Source: an uncultured Collinsella sp. (GTDB lineage: Bacteria > Actinomycetota > Coriobacteriia > Coriobacteriales > Coriobacteriaceae). Taken from it: a stretch of 64,000 nt of DNA. The position numbers were made by a program, and so were the translations under genes. The notes under the pieces are model-generated. The model ran no database searches, had not been told where the DNA came from, and saw nothing but the letters and a program-made list of their open reading frames with translations. This document shows, one piece after another, positions 33,909 to 42,800 of the stretch. The stretch's first letter is position 1, and each line of letters begins with the position of its first letter. The stretch covers positions 34,924 through 98,923 of the forward strand of contig CATXWM010000005.1 in NCBI GenBank assembly GCA_958403205.1, written 5' to 3'.

Positions 33909-35268
33909 AGAGGCGGACGATGAAGGCGATCTGATGATCGTGGCCGGATACGGCAGCGGAGCCGCCATGGGCCTCGGCAATAGCGCGCACCACGGATAGG
34001 CCCACGCCCGAGCCGCCTGTCTTGGAGCTACGCGATACGTCCGCACGATAGAAGCGGTCGAACAACCGGTCCAGGTCGCCTTCGGGCAGCCCGTCCACGG
34101 CGTTCGATACGACAAGCTCGGCGGCGCCCTTACCCCAACCGCGCGAGGCTGCGCGCAGGCTCAGCTCAATTACACTGTCCTCACTCGCATAGCGTGTGGC
34201 GTTGTCCAGCAGTAGCTCAACAACCTGCGCTACCGCTGCAGCGTCGGCATGGGCCCGCACACCGCTCGCGATCGACGTCGACAGACGCTTGCCACGCGAA
34301 ACCGCCACCGACTCAAACGGCGCCGCCGCCTTGTCCACTGCCTCCGAAAGATCGATCGATGTCATGGTAAAGCCCGCCGAGCCCTCGTCCATGCGAGCCA
34401 AAAACACCAGACGCTCCGTGAGCGCCGTCAACCGTGCAACCTGCTCGTGAATGCTCTGTGTCCACTCGCTCTCGCCGCTCTCAATTTCCTGCACTTCGTT
34501 AGCGGCGTCGATCACAGCTAGCGGCGTCTTGATCTCGTGGCTCGCATCGGTAATAAAACGCTTTTGCTTGCTGTAGCTCTCGACCATCGGTCGAATCACC
34601 GCGCCCGAGGCACCCGCCACAATTGCCAGCACCGCCAACCAGCCAATGCAACTGATTGCCACGCTCGCGCTCAAAAACGAATGAAAGCTTGCGAGCTCGC
34701 GCGAGCAGTCAACGAACACATAGGTGGTCTCATCGTCTTGAACGTCAGTCGTGTAGCGATAATTGCCAGAAAAACCTGAGACCCAACCCTTGGAATGCAA
34801 CCTTGCGGCAATACTGGCGGCGCGCTTGGCACCCACCGCGGCAATGCGGGCCGTATTGACATCGGCAACCTGACCGGCGTCAATCGTCACCGTAAAGTAG
34901 CGCGTGTCAAAAGGAGACTCCGCCGTCATACCTTCGAAGTGCCTGATGCGAACGCCCGCTTGGCTATCGCTGGCATCCTTGCCATTAGCGGGATCGTCTT
35001 TAGGCTCGTCCCCCCAATCGATACCGTCCTTGCCCGCCAGGATATAGTCCAGGCGAGCGTCGGCCATCTTGCAGACATGCGAATAATTGACGATGTTGAT
35101 GCCGGCGATGATGAGCGTGAGCACCACGGTCACGGCGCCCATGGCAACGAGGATAAACTTGCGACGCAGGCGGCGGCCCAATGCGTCAGCAGCATTTGCC
35201 CGCCCCGTACTACTCGAGGCGGCGTGAAACCGCTCCGTCATGTGCTTGCACCACGTGCGCGCGCTCAC
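33907..35268 (-). CDS. Sensor histidine kinase
   Basis: 453 residues. Two membrane helices (about 38-62 and 210-232) bracket a 150-residue extracytoplasmic sensor. The H-box is DASHEIKTPLAVIDAANEV, the N-box LLLDNATRYAS and the G-box GGSGVGLSVVRAIAEAHGG. The GTG start overlaps the response-regulator stop by 4 bp (GTGA), indicating translational coupling. The neighbouring MacB/FtsX-type transporter may be its target. The signal is unknown. Confidence 0.92.
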   Translation of the reverse strand: MSARTWCKHMTERFHAASSSTGRANAADALGRRLRRKFILVAMGAVTVVLTLIIAGINIVNYSHVCKMADARLDYILAGKDGIDWGDEPKDDPANGKDASDSQAGVRIRHFEGMTAESPFDTRYFTVTIDAGQVADVNTARIAAVGAKRAASIAARLHSKGWVSGFSGNYRYTTDVQDDETTYVFVDCSRELASFHSFLSASVAISCIGWLAVLAIVAGASGAVIRPMVESYSKQKRFITDASHEIKTPLAVIDAANEVQEIESGESEWTQSIHEQVARLTALTERLVFLARMDEGSAGFTMTSIDLSEAVDKAAAPFESVAVSRGKRLSTSIASGVRAHADAAAVAQVVELLLDNATRYASEDSVIELSLRAASRGWGKGAAELVVSNAVDGLPEGDLDRLFDRFYRADVSRSSKTGGSGVGLSVVRAIAEAHGGSAAVSGHDHQIAFIVRL

Positions 35269-35954
35269 GCCTGTTCGCCTTCCTCGACAACCTCAAGTGA
35301 ATATCCCTGATTGCGCGACGCGCGGATGGCCACGTTAGCACCCAGCGCCGTCAGCTTTTTGCGCAGGTACGAGATATAGACCCACACCACGTTGGCGCCT
35401 TCGGGCGCGTCCTCACCCCAAACTTCGAGCATCAGACGCTCGGTGGGCATGCGCGTGCCGGCATTGCGCATAAAGAGCTCCATAAGCTGAAACTCACGAT
35501 TGGCCAGATGTTCCTCGCCCAAAGGCCCCACGAGTGTGCACGATGCCGTGTCGAGGCGCACGTTGCCCACGCTGAGCGTCGTGGCGTCAATTGCCGTCGC
35601 GGCACGCGTCATGGCACGAATACGCGCAAGCAGCTCCTTGGCGGCAAACGGCTTGGTCAGGTAGTCGTTGGCGCCGGCATCCAGACCCTCGACCTTATCG
35701 GACACCTCGCTTTTGGCCGTAAGCATGATGATGGGCAGGCGTTTGCCGGCGGCGCGTGTGCGCTTGAGCACCTCGATGCCGTCCATGCCGGGCATCATGA
35801 TGTCTAGGATCGCGGCATCATAGTCGTTGGCAAGTAGATATTCGAGCGCCGTCAGACCGTCGAGGGCGGTGTCGACCTCGTAGTCGCTATGTTGAAGAAT
35901 CGCGGTAAGGGCGCGGGAGAGGCCGGGTTCGTCCTCGGCAAGCATCAGCTTCAT
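35265..35954 (-). CDS. OmpR/PhoB-family response regulator
   Basis: 229 residues. The receiver domain has acidic pair DE at 7-8, phosphoacceptor Asp in AAILDIMMPGMDG (about residue 51) and conserved Lys in YLTKPF. The C-terminal winged helix includes LMELFMRNAG and VWVYISYLRKKL. AAAGGAAC precedes the ATG. First gene of the two-component operon. Confidence 0.95.
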   Translation of the reverse strand: MKLMLAEDEPGLSRALTAILQHSDYEVDTALDGLTALEYLLANDYDAAILDIMMPGMDGIEVLKRTRAAGKRLPIIMLTAKSEVSDKVEGLDAGANDYLTKPFAAKELLARIRAMTRAATAIDATTLSVGNVRLDTASCTLVGPLGEEHLANREFQLMELFMRNAGTRMPTERLMLEVWGEDAPEGANVVWVYISYLRKKLTALGANVAIRASRNQGYSLEVVEEGEQA

Positions 35955-36182
35955 AGTTGTTCCTTTGGCGCACGGCTATACAGGTTTCGATATTGCCGAT
36001 GATAGCGCACCGCCAGCCGCCTTAGCACAGCCTTAGCTGCTCAACCTGCACGTTTTTAAATACGCAGGATATGGCTTAGCCAAACTTAAGGCGCAGATGT
36101 CAAACGCTTGTCCGCACGCCGGAGACGATAGAACAGCAACTCACCCTTTCGCGGCACCTTTATCATGCAAAGAGCTCAGGCA

Positions 36183-36761
36183 CTATTCCTCGTACGCGCC
36201 CTCAAGCCGAAGCAGCCACTCCTTGCGGTCAAGCCCGCCGGCATATCCGTTGAGCGAACCATCGGCGGCAACCACGCGATGGCACGGCACAATAATCGAA
36301 ATGGGATTGCGTGCAACCGCGGCCCCCACGGCACGGGGAGACACAACGGGAGCCTCGTTTCCCGGCACACAATGCCGAGCCGCAACACGCTGGGCGATCT
36401 CACCATACGTGGCGACCTCGCCACGCGGGATAGAAAGCAGCTCAAACCAAACCTCACGCTGAAACGCCGTACCAATCATATGCAACGGCGGCGTAAACCG
36501 CGGCTCCTGCCCTGCAAAATAAGCATTCAGCCAAGCCCATGAACGCTCAAGCACCGAAGAAGCCACACCATGGGCCGGATTCGCTGACGACATGTCACCA
36601 ATACCAGAAACCGCATCGGCACCTTCAACGTGCTCCGCATCTTCTTTGAGCAGCGTGGAGCCAAAATGCTCCTGCCCCTCAAACCAAAGCCCTGTCAAAC
36701 CGCGGCCATCAGCGGCAAGCAGGATTTCGCCCAAAGGCGAAGCAAACGTCGTCGTGACCAC
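36183..36761 (-). CDS. ogt: Methylated-DNA--protein-cysteine S-methyltransferase
   Basis: 192 residues. The active-site motif IIVPCHRVVAADGSLNGYAGG carries the alkyl-accepting cysteine, and the helix-turn-helix FQREVWFELLSIPRGEVATYGEIA precedes it. It repairs O6-alkylguanine by a suicidal transfer. The start is GTG, six bases after AAAGGAG. It is monocistronic. The promoter region upstream merges into a 743-bp repeat-rich gap. Confidence 0.93.
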   Translation of the reverse strand: MVTTTFASPLGEILLAADGRGLTGLWFEGQEHFGSTLLKEDAEHVEGADAVSGIGDMSSANPAHGVASSVLERSWAWLNAYFAGQEPRFTPPLHMIGTAFQREVWFELLSIPRGEVATYGEIAQRVAARHCVPGNEAPVVSPRAVGAAVARNPISIIVPCHRVVAADGSLNGYAGGLDRKEWLLRLEGAYEE

Positions 36762-36930
36762 CAGCGGCTCCTTTCAAAACTTCGCAAACATAATACCGCG
36801 AATTGTGCAGACAACCCCGCAGATACGTCTGGGCGGACTCGCAATTGCTTAAGCGAGGCTGTTTTCCCCAATCAAGCGAAGAAGACGCGGGGCATCGACG
36901 CCAGAGCGGTACCTCTATCAGCTGAGCTTT

Positions 36931-37096
36931 AATACTTTCCCGAGAAGTGAACGAGTAAAAACGATGCCCCGGAGCATCCACGCCTTTAGACCGCAAAACC
37001 GCAGGATTCGCACAGCAAAACCTCAGGAAATAGCGGTCAAAAAATGCCAATGCTTCGGGGGTCCAAATAAGGTCGTTCACTTCTCGGCAAAGTATT
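36931..37096. repeat. MITE-like element with 24-bp terminal inverted repeats, copy D2
   Basis: Terminal arms 36931-36954 and 37073-37096 (AATACTTTCCCGAGAAGTGA...) match at 23 of 24 positions. A second inverted pair lies inside (CCCCGGAGCAT with ATGCTTCGGGG). On the minus strand the middle holds CCTGAGGTTTTG and CCTGCGGTTTTG, the latter shared with element D1 at 1.4 kb. 166 bp, non-coding. Confidence 0.65.
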
Positions 37097-37131
37097 AGAC
37101 CCCGATTCGCACCAACCCCAAAGTCACCCCA

Positions 37132-37263
37132 GGCAGCAGGCGCGAAGCGCCGCAGCTGCCGTCACGCCCCGCAGTCACCCCAGGCAGCAGGCGCGAACGC
37201 GCCGCAGCTGCCGGACACGCCCCACGGCCCCTAAGGCGGCAGGCGCAAAGCGCCGAGGCCGCC
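37132..37263. repeat. Three tandem covarying hairpins
   Basis: Hairpins 37132-37160, 37183-37212 and 37235-37263 have the plan stem-A-stem-loop-GCA-stem. Their stems are GGCAGC/GCTGCC with GGCGC/GCGCC, GGCAGC/GCTGCC with GGCGCG/CGCGCC, and GGCGGC/GCCGCC with GGCGC/GCGCC. Differences are compensated on both sides, while the bulges A and GCA (GAG in the third) stay. The first two are preceded by AGTCACCCCA. Confidence 0.7.
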
Positions 37264-37362
37264 GTCGGGACCAGGGCCCACAACAGCCACGTGCTCCCAT
37301 CAGCCCAGCGGCCCCAACCAACAACGGCCCCATCGCAGGCCGCTCGCAGCCGAGTCACCGCA

Positions 37363-37492
37363 GGCGGGGGCCGGGCTTAGTTTTCAGAACACTCCGCAGA
37401 CCAGTGTGGCACCTTGTCCGCGGCTCCGAAGGAGCAGGACAAGGCGCCACACATGGTCGAGGACGTTCTGAAAACTAAGCCCGGCCCCCGCC
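37363..37492 (-). repeat. Family A long hairpin, copy A3 (asd 3' side)
   Basis: Main arms 37363-37390 and 37465-37492 are perfect over 28 bp (GGCGGGGGCCGGGCTTAG...). The inner stem is 37404-37419 with 37437-37452. The conserved motifs on the plus strand are CTCCGCAGACCA and ATGGTCGAGGAC; reversed, they match the order of copies A1 and A2 in the sense of the asd transcript. It begins 12 bp after the asd stop and probably terminates asd. Confidence 0.75.
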
Positions 37493-37504
37493 GGATAGGT
37501 CACA

Positions 37505-38530
37505 CTACTCGCAGAGCAGCTTAGCGATCTGGACGGCGTTGGTTGCCGCGCCCTTACGGATTTGGTCGCCGCAGCACCAGAAGGTGATGCCGCGCGCAAC
37601 CTCGGGGTTCGAGATGTCGCGGCGCACGCGGCCGACCCAAATCAGGTCCTGGTCGGAGGTGTCCATCGGCATGGGGAAGCGGTCGTGTGCATCCTCGGCA
37701 GCCATATCGTCAACCAGCTTGACGCCGGGAGCAGCAGCCAGCGCAGCACGGGCCTCTTCCACCGTAATATCGCGCTCAAACTCGAGCGTAATGCTCTCGG
37801 AGTGCGAACGCAGCACGGGCACGCGCACGCAGGTGCAGTTCACGCGCAGCTCGGGCAGGTGCATGATCTTGCGGCCCTCGTTTTGCAGCTTCATCTCTTC
37901 GGAGGTAAAGCCTTCCTCCTTGACACCGCCGATCTGCGGAATCAAGTTGCTCGCCAGCTGGGCGGCAAATGCGCGCGGCTCGGGAATCTCCTCGCCACGG
38001 CCCAGGGCGGCCAGCTGAGCCTCGAGTTCGGCCATGCCGGGAGCGCCGGCACCCGAAGCCGCCTGATACGTCGAGACGATCATACGCTTCACGCCGGCGA
38101 GCTGGTGCAGCGGCCAGGTGGGAACCAGGCCGATGATGGTCGCGCAGTTGGGATTGGCGATAAGGCCGTGATGCCACTTGATATCGTCGGCATTGATCTC
38201 GGGCACGACCAGCGGAACCTCGGGATCCATGCGGAAGGCATGGCTGTTGTCGACCACGACAGCGCCGCGCTTGACGGCCTCGGGCAGTAGCTCCTTGGCG
38301 ATATCGTCGCCGGCAGCACCGAGTACGATGTCGCAGCCCTCAAAGGCCTCGGGGCAAGCCTCCTCAATCACAACCTGCTCGCCGCGGAACTCAACGGTTT
38401 TGCCCGCGGAGCGTGCACTTGCCAGCAGCTTGAGCTTGCCAACCGGAAACTCCTGCTCGTTGAGGCACTCGAGCATCTGGGTGCCCACGGCTCCCGTCGC
38501 GCCCAAAATAGCAACCGTGTACTGTTTCAT
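37505..38530 (-). CDS. asd: Aspartate-semialdehyde dehydrogenase
   Basis: 341 residues from the ATG at 38528-38530 after AAAGGGGAAG; an in-frame extension upstream has no site. It reduces aspartyl phosphate to aspartate semialdehyde, the branch point to lysine and threonine/methionine. The NADP fold begins with VAILGATGAVGTQML. The active-site cysteine is in ANPNCATI and the later catalytic histidine in RVPVLRSHSES. The aspartate kinase gene lies 173 bp upstream on the same strand. Confidence 0.95.
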   Translation of the reverse strand: MKQYTVAILGATGAVGTQMLECLNEQEFPVGKLKLLASARSAGKTVEFRGEQVVIEEACPEAFEGCDIVLGAAGDDIAKELLPEAVKRGAVVVDNSHAFRMDPEVPLVVPEINADDIKWHHGLIANPNCATIIGLVPTWPLHQLAGVKRMIVSTYQAASGAGAPGMAELEAQLAALGRGEEIPEPRAFAAQLASNLIPQIGGVKEEGFTSEEMKLQNEGRKIMHLPELRVNCTCVRVPVLRSHSESITLEFERDITVEEARAALAAAPGVKLVDDMAAEDAHDRFPMPMDTSDQDLIWVGRVRRDISNPEVARGITFWCCGDQIRKGAATNAVQIAKLLCE

Positions 38531-38604
38531 GCTTCCCCCTTTAAAGGCTGTGGCTTTTGCCCGCATGCCGAGCAGGCCAATTATTGTTGCCAGTGTATAC
38601 AAGA

Positions 38605-38631
38605 ACGGGGCGGGCACGAAACCCGCCCCGT
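38605..38631. terminator. GC-rich hairpin between lysC and asd
   Basis: ACGGGGCGGG and CCCGCCCCGT arms with a 7-nt loop. It lies between the lysC 3' end and the asd start, so the two genes are probably not a simple single transcript. Confidence 0.55.
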
Positions 38632-38661
38632 CGAAACGAAACCGAAATGAAACGCCCCACC

Positions 38662-38693
38662 GTAGATTTTTGAAACACGACCCAAAAATCTAC
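38662..38693 (-). terminator. AT-rich hairpin 10 bp after lysC
   Basis: GTAGATTTTTG and CAAAAATCTAC, perfect 11-bp arms with a 10-nt loop. The stem carries the T-tract internally. Confidence 0.5.
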
Positions 38694-38703
38694 CAAGCAG
38701 TCG

Positions 38704-40092
38704 CTATTTTTTGAGCGCGGCCAGAGCGGGATCGACCGGCGCAGGAGCCTCCAGATCGGAGACCTTCACAATGCCGTTTTCGTCGGAGAAGGCACGATAA
38801 ATGGTCTGAATCGCCAGGTCGAAGTCCTTCTCCTCGACACCGATAATGATGTTGATCTCGTCGCAGCTCTGCGAAATCATACGCACGCTCACGCCCGCCT
38901 GGCCAAGCATGCCAAACAGGTGGCCAGAGATACCGGCACGACCGCGCAGGTTACGACCGACGGTCGCGATAAGCGCCAGGCCCTCGACAACCTCGATCTC
39001 GAGCGGCTCGACCTCCTGCTGAATGTCGCCCACGAGCGAGTACAGTGAATCGTGAACGTCTTGCTCCTGCACCACGGCGCCAAAGCGGTCGACACCGGTG
39101 GGCATATGCTCGACGGAAACGTCATAACGCTCGAACACCGAAAGCGCACGGCGCATAAAGCCGACACGGGGCTTGGTGCGGTCGCGGGCGACGTTGATGG
39201 CGACAAAACCGCGCTTGCCGGTCACGCCGGTAATGATGGGCTCCGCCTCGCCCTCGTCAGCCGTCTCGCTAATGATGGTGCCGGGGTCCTGCGGCGCATT
39301 GGTGTTCTTGATGACCAGCGGAATACCCGCCTCGCGCACGGGGAACACGGCCTCCTCGTGCAGGACGCTTGCGCCCATGTACGAAAGCTCGCGCAGCTCC
39401 TCGTAGGTAACGCGGGCGATGGGCTGAGCCTCGGGAACAATACGCGGATCGGCAGAATAGAAGCCCGAGACGTCGGTCCAGTTCTCGTACAGATCGGCGC
39501 CCAGGCACTTGGCCAGAATCGAGCCGGAAATATCGCCGCCGCCACGGTCGAGCAGCTTGATCTGGCCCTCACGCGTCGCGCCGTAGAAACCGGGCATAAC
39601 AAAGCCGCCCTGCTGACCGTACTCCTGCACCAGCTCGGAGGTACGATTCATGCTGAGCGTACCGTCGTGATGGAACGCAACGACCGTCGCGGCGTCCAGG
39701 AACGGCAGGCCCAGGTACTCGGCCATCAGGCGAGCGGTGAAGTACTCGCCGCGGCTCACAAGCTCCTCGGTGGAGTAGCCGCCCGAGCGGGCGCGCTCGG
39801 CAAAGGCCGCGAACTCCTCGCGGATGGGATAGGTGAGCTCCAGCTCGTCAGCGATATCAAAATAGCGCTGGCCAATGTCCTCGAGTAGCTCCTCGCACGA
39901 CACGTGATACTTAACGTGCGCGTTAACCAGGTAGAGCAGGTCGGTCACCTTGGTGTCGCCCTTAAAGCGGCGGCCGCAGGCGGAAACCACCACAAAACGG
40001 CGGGCAGGGTCGGCGTCGACGATGGCCTTGATCTTTTTGAAGTGTTCGGCGTCGGCGACCGACGAGCCGCCAAACTTGGCAATCTTAATCAT
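38704..40092 (-). CDS. lysC: Aspartate kinase
   Basis: 462 residues, the long single-chain type. The N-terminal kinase domain starts KIAKFGGSSVADAEHFKK, and the catalytic core includes RGGGDISGSILA. The C-terminal third holds two ACT regulatory domains (FVAINVARDRTK and LALIATVGRNLRG), the site of feedback inhibition by lysine or threonine. It phosphorylates aspartate for the lysine/threonine/methionine pathway. It is divergent from thrC; the shared 104-bp region probably carries both promoters. Confidence 0.95.
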   Translation of the reverse strand: MIKIAKFGGSSVADAEHFKKIKAIVDADPARRFVVVSACGRRFKGDTKVTDLLYLVNAHVKYHVSCEELLEDIGQRYFDIADELELTYPIREEFAAFAERARSGGYSTEELVSRGEYFTARLMAEYLGLPFLDAATVVAFHHDGTLSMNRTSELVQEYGQQGGFVMPGFYGATREGQIKLLDRGGGDISGSILAKCLGADLYENWTDVSGFYSADPRIVPEAQPIARVTYEELRELSYMGASVLHEEAVFPVREAGIPLVIKNTNAPQDPGTIISETADEGEAEPIITGVTGKRGFVAINVARDRTKPRVGFMRRALSVFERYDVSVEHMPTGVDRFGAVVQEQDVHDSLYSLVGDIQQEVEPLEIEVVEGLALIATVGRNLRGRAGISGHLFGMLGQAGVSVRMISQSCDEINIIIGVEEKDFDLAIQTIYRAFSDENGIVKVSDLEAPAPVDPALAALKK

Positions 40093-40196
40093 GGGCTGGA
40101 GGTTACCTTTCTAAAAAGCCTCTGCGAACCTATTTTGCGCGCTCTGATACCATGGTTTCACCGATTGGGACCAAGGCATCCGAGGAGCAGTGTTAT

Positions 40197-41714
40197 ATGG
40201 GAACTTATCATAGTACACGAGGACGCACTTTATCGTGCTCAAGTAAGGTGGCAATCCGTACCGGCATCGCTCCCGACGGGGGTTTGTTTGTCTCGGACGA
40301 GCTCGGCACCCAGCAGGTCGATATCAGCTCGCTTGCAGATAAATCGTACTTTGAAATCGCTCAAGATGTGTTGGGAATGTTACTGAATGATTACACGGCC
40401 GAAGAAATTTCGGCGTGTGTCGACGAGGCATACCGCGGCACGTTCGCGAGTGAAGAGGTTACGCCGCTCGTCAAACTCGACGCTGCGCCGGGCGCTGACG
40501 CCCCTCAGACCTATGTGATGGAGCTCTTTGGCGGTCCCACGAGCGCCTTCAAGGACGTCGCCCTGCAGATGCTCCCCCGCCTCATGGCCCGCACTTCCGC
40601 CAAGGACGGCGGCGCTGAGCGCATCATGATCGTCACCGCCACGTCGGGCGACACCGGCAAGGCCGCGCTCGCCGGTTTTGCCGACGCTCCGGGCACGGGC
40701 ATCACCGTCTTTTATCCCGAGGGCAAGGTCAGCCGCGTCCAGAACCTGCAGATGTCCACGCAGGAGGGCAACAACGTCGCCGTCTGCGGTATCCGCGGCA
40801 ACTTTGACGACGCCCAGAGCGCCGTCAAGCGCATCTTTGCCGATAAGGAGCTTGCCGAGCGTCTGGAGGCCGCCGGCACGGTGCTTTCGAGCGCCAACTC
40901 CATCAACGTCGGCCGCCTGGTACCGCAGGTCGTCTACTACTTTGCCGCCTATGCGCAGCTGCTGCGCGCCGGCGCCATCGAGGCCGGCGATGCCGTGGAG
41001 TTCTGCGTGCCGACCGGCAACTTTGGCGATATCCTGGCCGGCTACTACGCCAAGCGCATGGGTCTGCCCGTCGCCAAGCTCATCGTCGCGAGCGACAAGA
41101 ACAACGTGCTCGCTGACTTCCTGACCACCGGCGTCTACGACCGCAACCGTCCGTTCTTCACGACCATCTCGCCGTCGATGGACATCCTCATCAGCTCCAA
41201 CCTAGAGCGCATGCTGTACTTCCTGTCCGATGGCGACTGCGAGCTTGTTGCCGGCCTTATGGAGCAGCTGGCACAGACTGGTCGCTACGAGATTCCCGCC
41301 GAGCTGCTGGCGAAGATTCAGAGCGTCTTTGGCTGTGGTTGGGCCAGCGAGGACGAGGTCCGCACTGCCATCAAGAGCTGCTGGGACGCGAACGGCTACG
41401 TGATCGACCCGCACACCGCTTGCGGCTATCACGTCTTTGGGCAGGTCGCCCCCGCCGAGGGCGCCAAGGCCCGCGTGCTGCTTTCGACCGCCAGCCCCTA
41501 CAAGTTCCCACGCGCCTGCTGCGACGCCCTGGGGCTCGACGTTCCCGAGGACGACTTTGAGGCTATGCGCGTACTCGAGCAGGCAACCAACACGGTTGCC
41601 CCGGTCCAACTCGCCGAGCTCGAGTCCAAGCCTGTCCGCTTCGAAGACGTCTGCGACGTCGATGAGATGGCAAGCTACGTCGAGTCCGCAGCAAAAAAGA
41701 TGGCTTCCAACTAA
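40197..41714 (+). CDS. thrC: Threonine synthase
   Basis: 505 residues from the ATG at 40197 after GGAG. The PLP lysine lies in GGPTSAFKDVAL. The phosphate-binding loop includes TATSGDTGKAAL, and the N-terminal motif YHSTRG is typical of fold-type II threonine synthases of this length. It converts O-phosphohomoserine to threonine. It is followed by thrB after a terminator and a long hairpin. Confidence 0.95.
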   Translation: MGTYHSTRGRTLSCSSKVAIRTGIAPDGGLFVSDELGTQQVDISSLADKSYFEIAQDVLGMLLNDYTAEEISACVDEAYRGTFASEEVTPLVKLDAAPGADAPQTYVMELFGGPTSAFKDVALQMLPRLMARTSAKDGGAERIMIVTATSGDTGKAALAGFADAPGTGITVFYPEGKVSRVQNLQMSTQEGNNVAVCGIRGNFDDAQSAVKRIFADKELAERLEAAGTVLSSANSINVGRLVPQVVYYFAAYAQLLRAGAIEAGDAVEFCVPTGNFGDILAGYYAKRMGLPVAKLIVASDKNNVLADFLTTGVYDRNRPFFTTISPSMDILISSNLERMLYFLSDGDCELVAGLMEQLAQTGRYEIPAELLAKIQSVFGCGWASEDEVRTAIKSCWDANGYVIDPHTACGYHVFGQVAPAEGAKARVLLSTASPYKFPRACCDALGLDVPEDDFEAMRVLEQATNTVAPVQLAELESKPVRFEDVCDVDEMASYVESAAKKMASN

Positions 41715-41727
41715 AACCCCTTATAAG

Positions 41728-41747
41728 GCGCCGGCGAAAGCCGGCGC
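41728..41747 (+). terminator. GAAA-loop terminator after thrC
   Basis: GCGCCGGC-GAAA-GCCGGCGC followed by ACCTTCTTT, 13 bp past the thrC stop. Confidence 0.75.
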
Positions 41748-41793
41748 ACCTTCTTTCATCAGATAACCCCCGGGATGATGACGAACGCGCACA

Positions 41794-41905
41794 GCGTGCC
41801 TGGCTGTTTAGTTCGTCGCGAGTTCCGCACGCAAAGGAAAGCACTTAATGTGCTTTCCGTCTTGCGCAGGACTGCCCGAGCAGCGAACTAAACAGCCAGG
41901 CACGC
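41794..41905 (+). repeat. Long hairpin abutting the thrB ribosome-binding site
   Basis: Outer arms 41794-41815 and 41884-41905 are perfect over 22 bp (GCGTGCCTGGCTGTTTAG...). The inner stem is GGAAAGCAC (41836-41844) with GTGCTTTCC (41850-41858). The thrB AGGAGG begins at 41907, two bases beyond the arm. The internal loops resemble family A only loosely (TTCCGCA, GCGCAGGACT), so I keep it separate. It could control thrB translation. Confidence 0.65.
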
Positions 41906-41918
41906 CAGGAGGACTCAC

Positions 41919-42800
41919 ATGATCAAGATCACCGTCCCAGCAACGAGCGCCAACCTAGGCATCGGCTACGACACCCTCGGCATGGCCGTCAGCCTCTACT
42001 CGCACTTCACCTTCGAGCGTGCTGACAAGCTCATCATCACGGGCTGCCCCGAGGAGTTCCAAAACGAGAATAACCTGGTCTATGTGAGCTTTGTCGATGC
42101 TCTGGCCGCGTGGGGCGAGCCGGCTTTCCCCGTTGCCATCGACATTCAAACCGACGTGCCCGTCGCTCGCGGCCTGGGTTCCAGCTCCACCTGCGTCGTC
42201 GCCGGCATTATGGCGGCCGCCGCGCTGACGGGCCACACCGTCGACCGTGCCGAGCTCGTCCGCATTGCCACCGAGGTCGAGGGCCATCCCGATAACGTCG
42301 CCCCCGCCATCCTGGGCGGCGCCGTCTGCTCCTTTACGCCGACCGATTCGCTCCCCCAGTGCCTGCGCTACGAGGTGAGCGATCGCTTGCGTTTTATTAC
42401 CGTGATTCCGCCCTACGAGGTGCATACGAGCGAGGCGCGCAAGGTTGTGCCGCAGGAGATTCCACTCTCCACCGCCGTATGGCAAATGGGCCGCATCGCC
42501 GGCATGACGCGTGGCCTGGAGACCGGCGACCTTGACCTGATTGCCGCCGCCAATGACGACCGCATCCAGGAGCCCTATCGCCGCCGCCTCATCCCCGACT
42601 ACAACGCCGTGCGCGACACCTGCCTTAACGGAGGCGCCAAGACCATCTGGATCAGTGGCTCCGGCTCGACCCTCATGGCCGTGACTGACGACACCATCGT
42701 GGCAAAGTTCCTGCAGGTCAAGCTGCGCGAGCAGTTCCCCAAGTGTGATACGCATATTCTGACGTGCGACACGGAAGGCGCCCAGATCGAATACCTGTAG
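41919..42800 (+). CDS. thrB: Homoserine kinase
   Basis: 293 residues, GHMP kinase fold. The ATP loop is VPVARGLGSSSTCVVAG and the N-terminal PATSANLGIGYDTLG is characteristic. It phosphorylates homoserine for threonine synthase. The ribosome site AGGAGG is seven bases upstream. Its stop codon lies in the outer arm of family A copy A2. Homoserine dehydrogenase is not in the window. Confidence 0.95.
   Translation: MIKITVPATSANLGIGYDTLGMAVSLYSHFTFERADKLIITGCPEEFQNENNLVYVSFVDALAAWGEPAFPVAIDIQTDVPVARGLGSSSTCVVAGIMAAAALTGHTVDRAELVRIATEVEGHPDNVAPAILGGAVCSFTPTDSLPQCLRYEVSDRLRFITVIPPYEVHTSEARKVVPQEIPLSTAVWQMGRIAGMTRGLETGDLDLIAAANDDRIQEPYRRRLIPDYNAVRDTCLNGGAKTIWISGSGSTLMAVTDDTIVAKFLQVKLREQFPKCDTHILTCDTEGAQIEYL

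Larger units (their letters stand above)
36762..37504. other. 743-bp gene-free, repeat-rich region between ogt and asd
   Basis: Contains, in order, the ogt upstream region with no obvious element (36762-36930), the inverted-repeat element D2 (36931-37096), three tandem hairpins (37132-37263), a C-rich stretch without recognised feature (37264-37362) and the family A hairpin A3 (37363-37492). A minus-strand frame over 36709-37080 runs through element D2 and is not taken as a gene. Confidence 0.6.

Noticed and set aside
36709..37080. 123-codon minus-strand frame overlapping the ogt start
   Set aside because: It lies mostly in element D2 and ends inside ogt in another frame. No ribosome site or recognisable domain.
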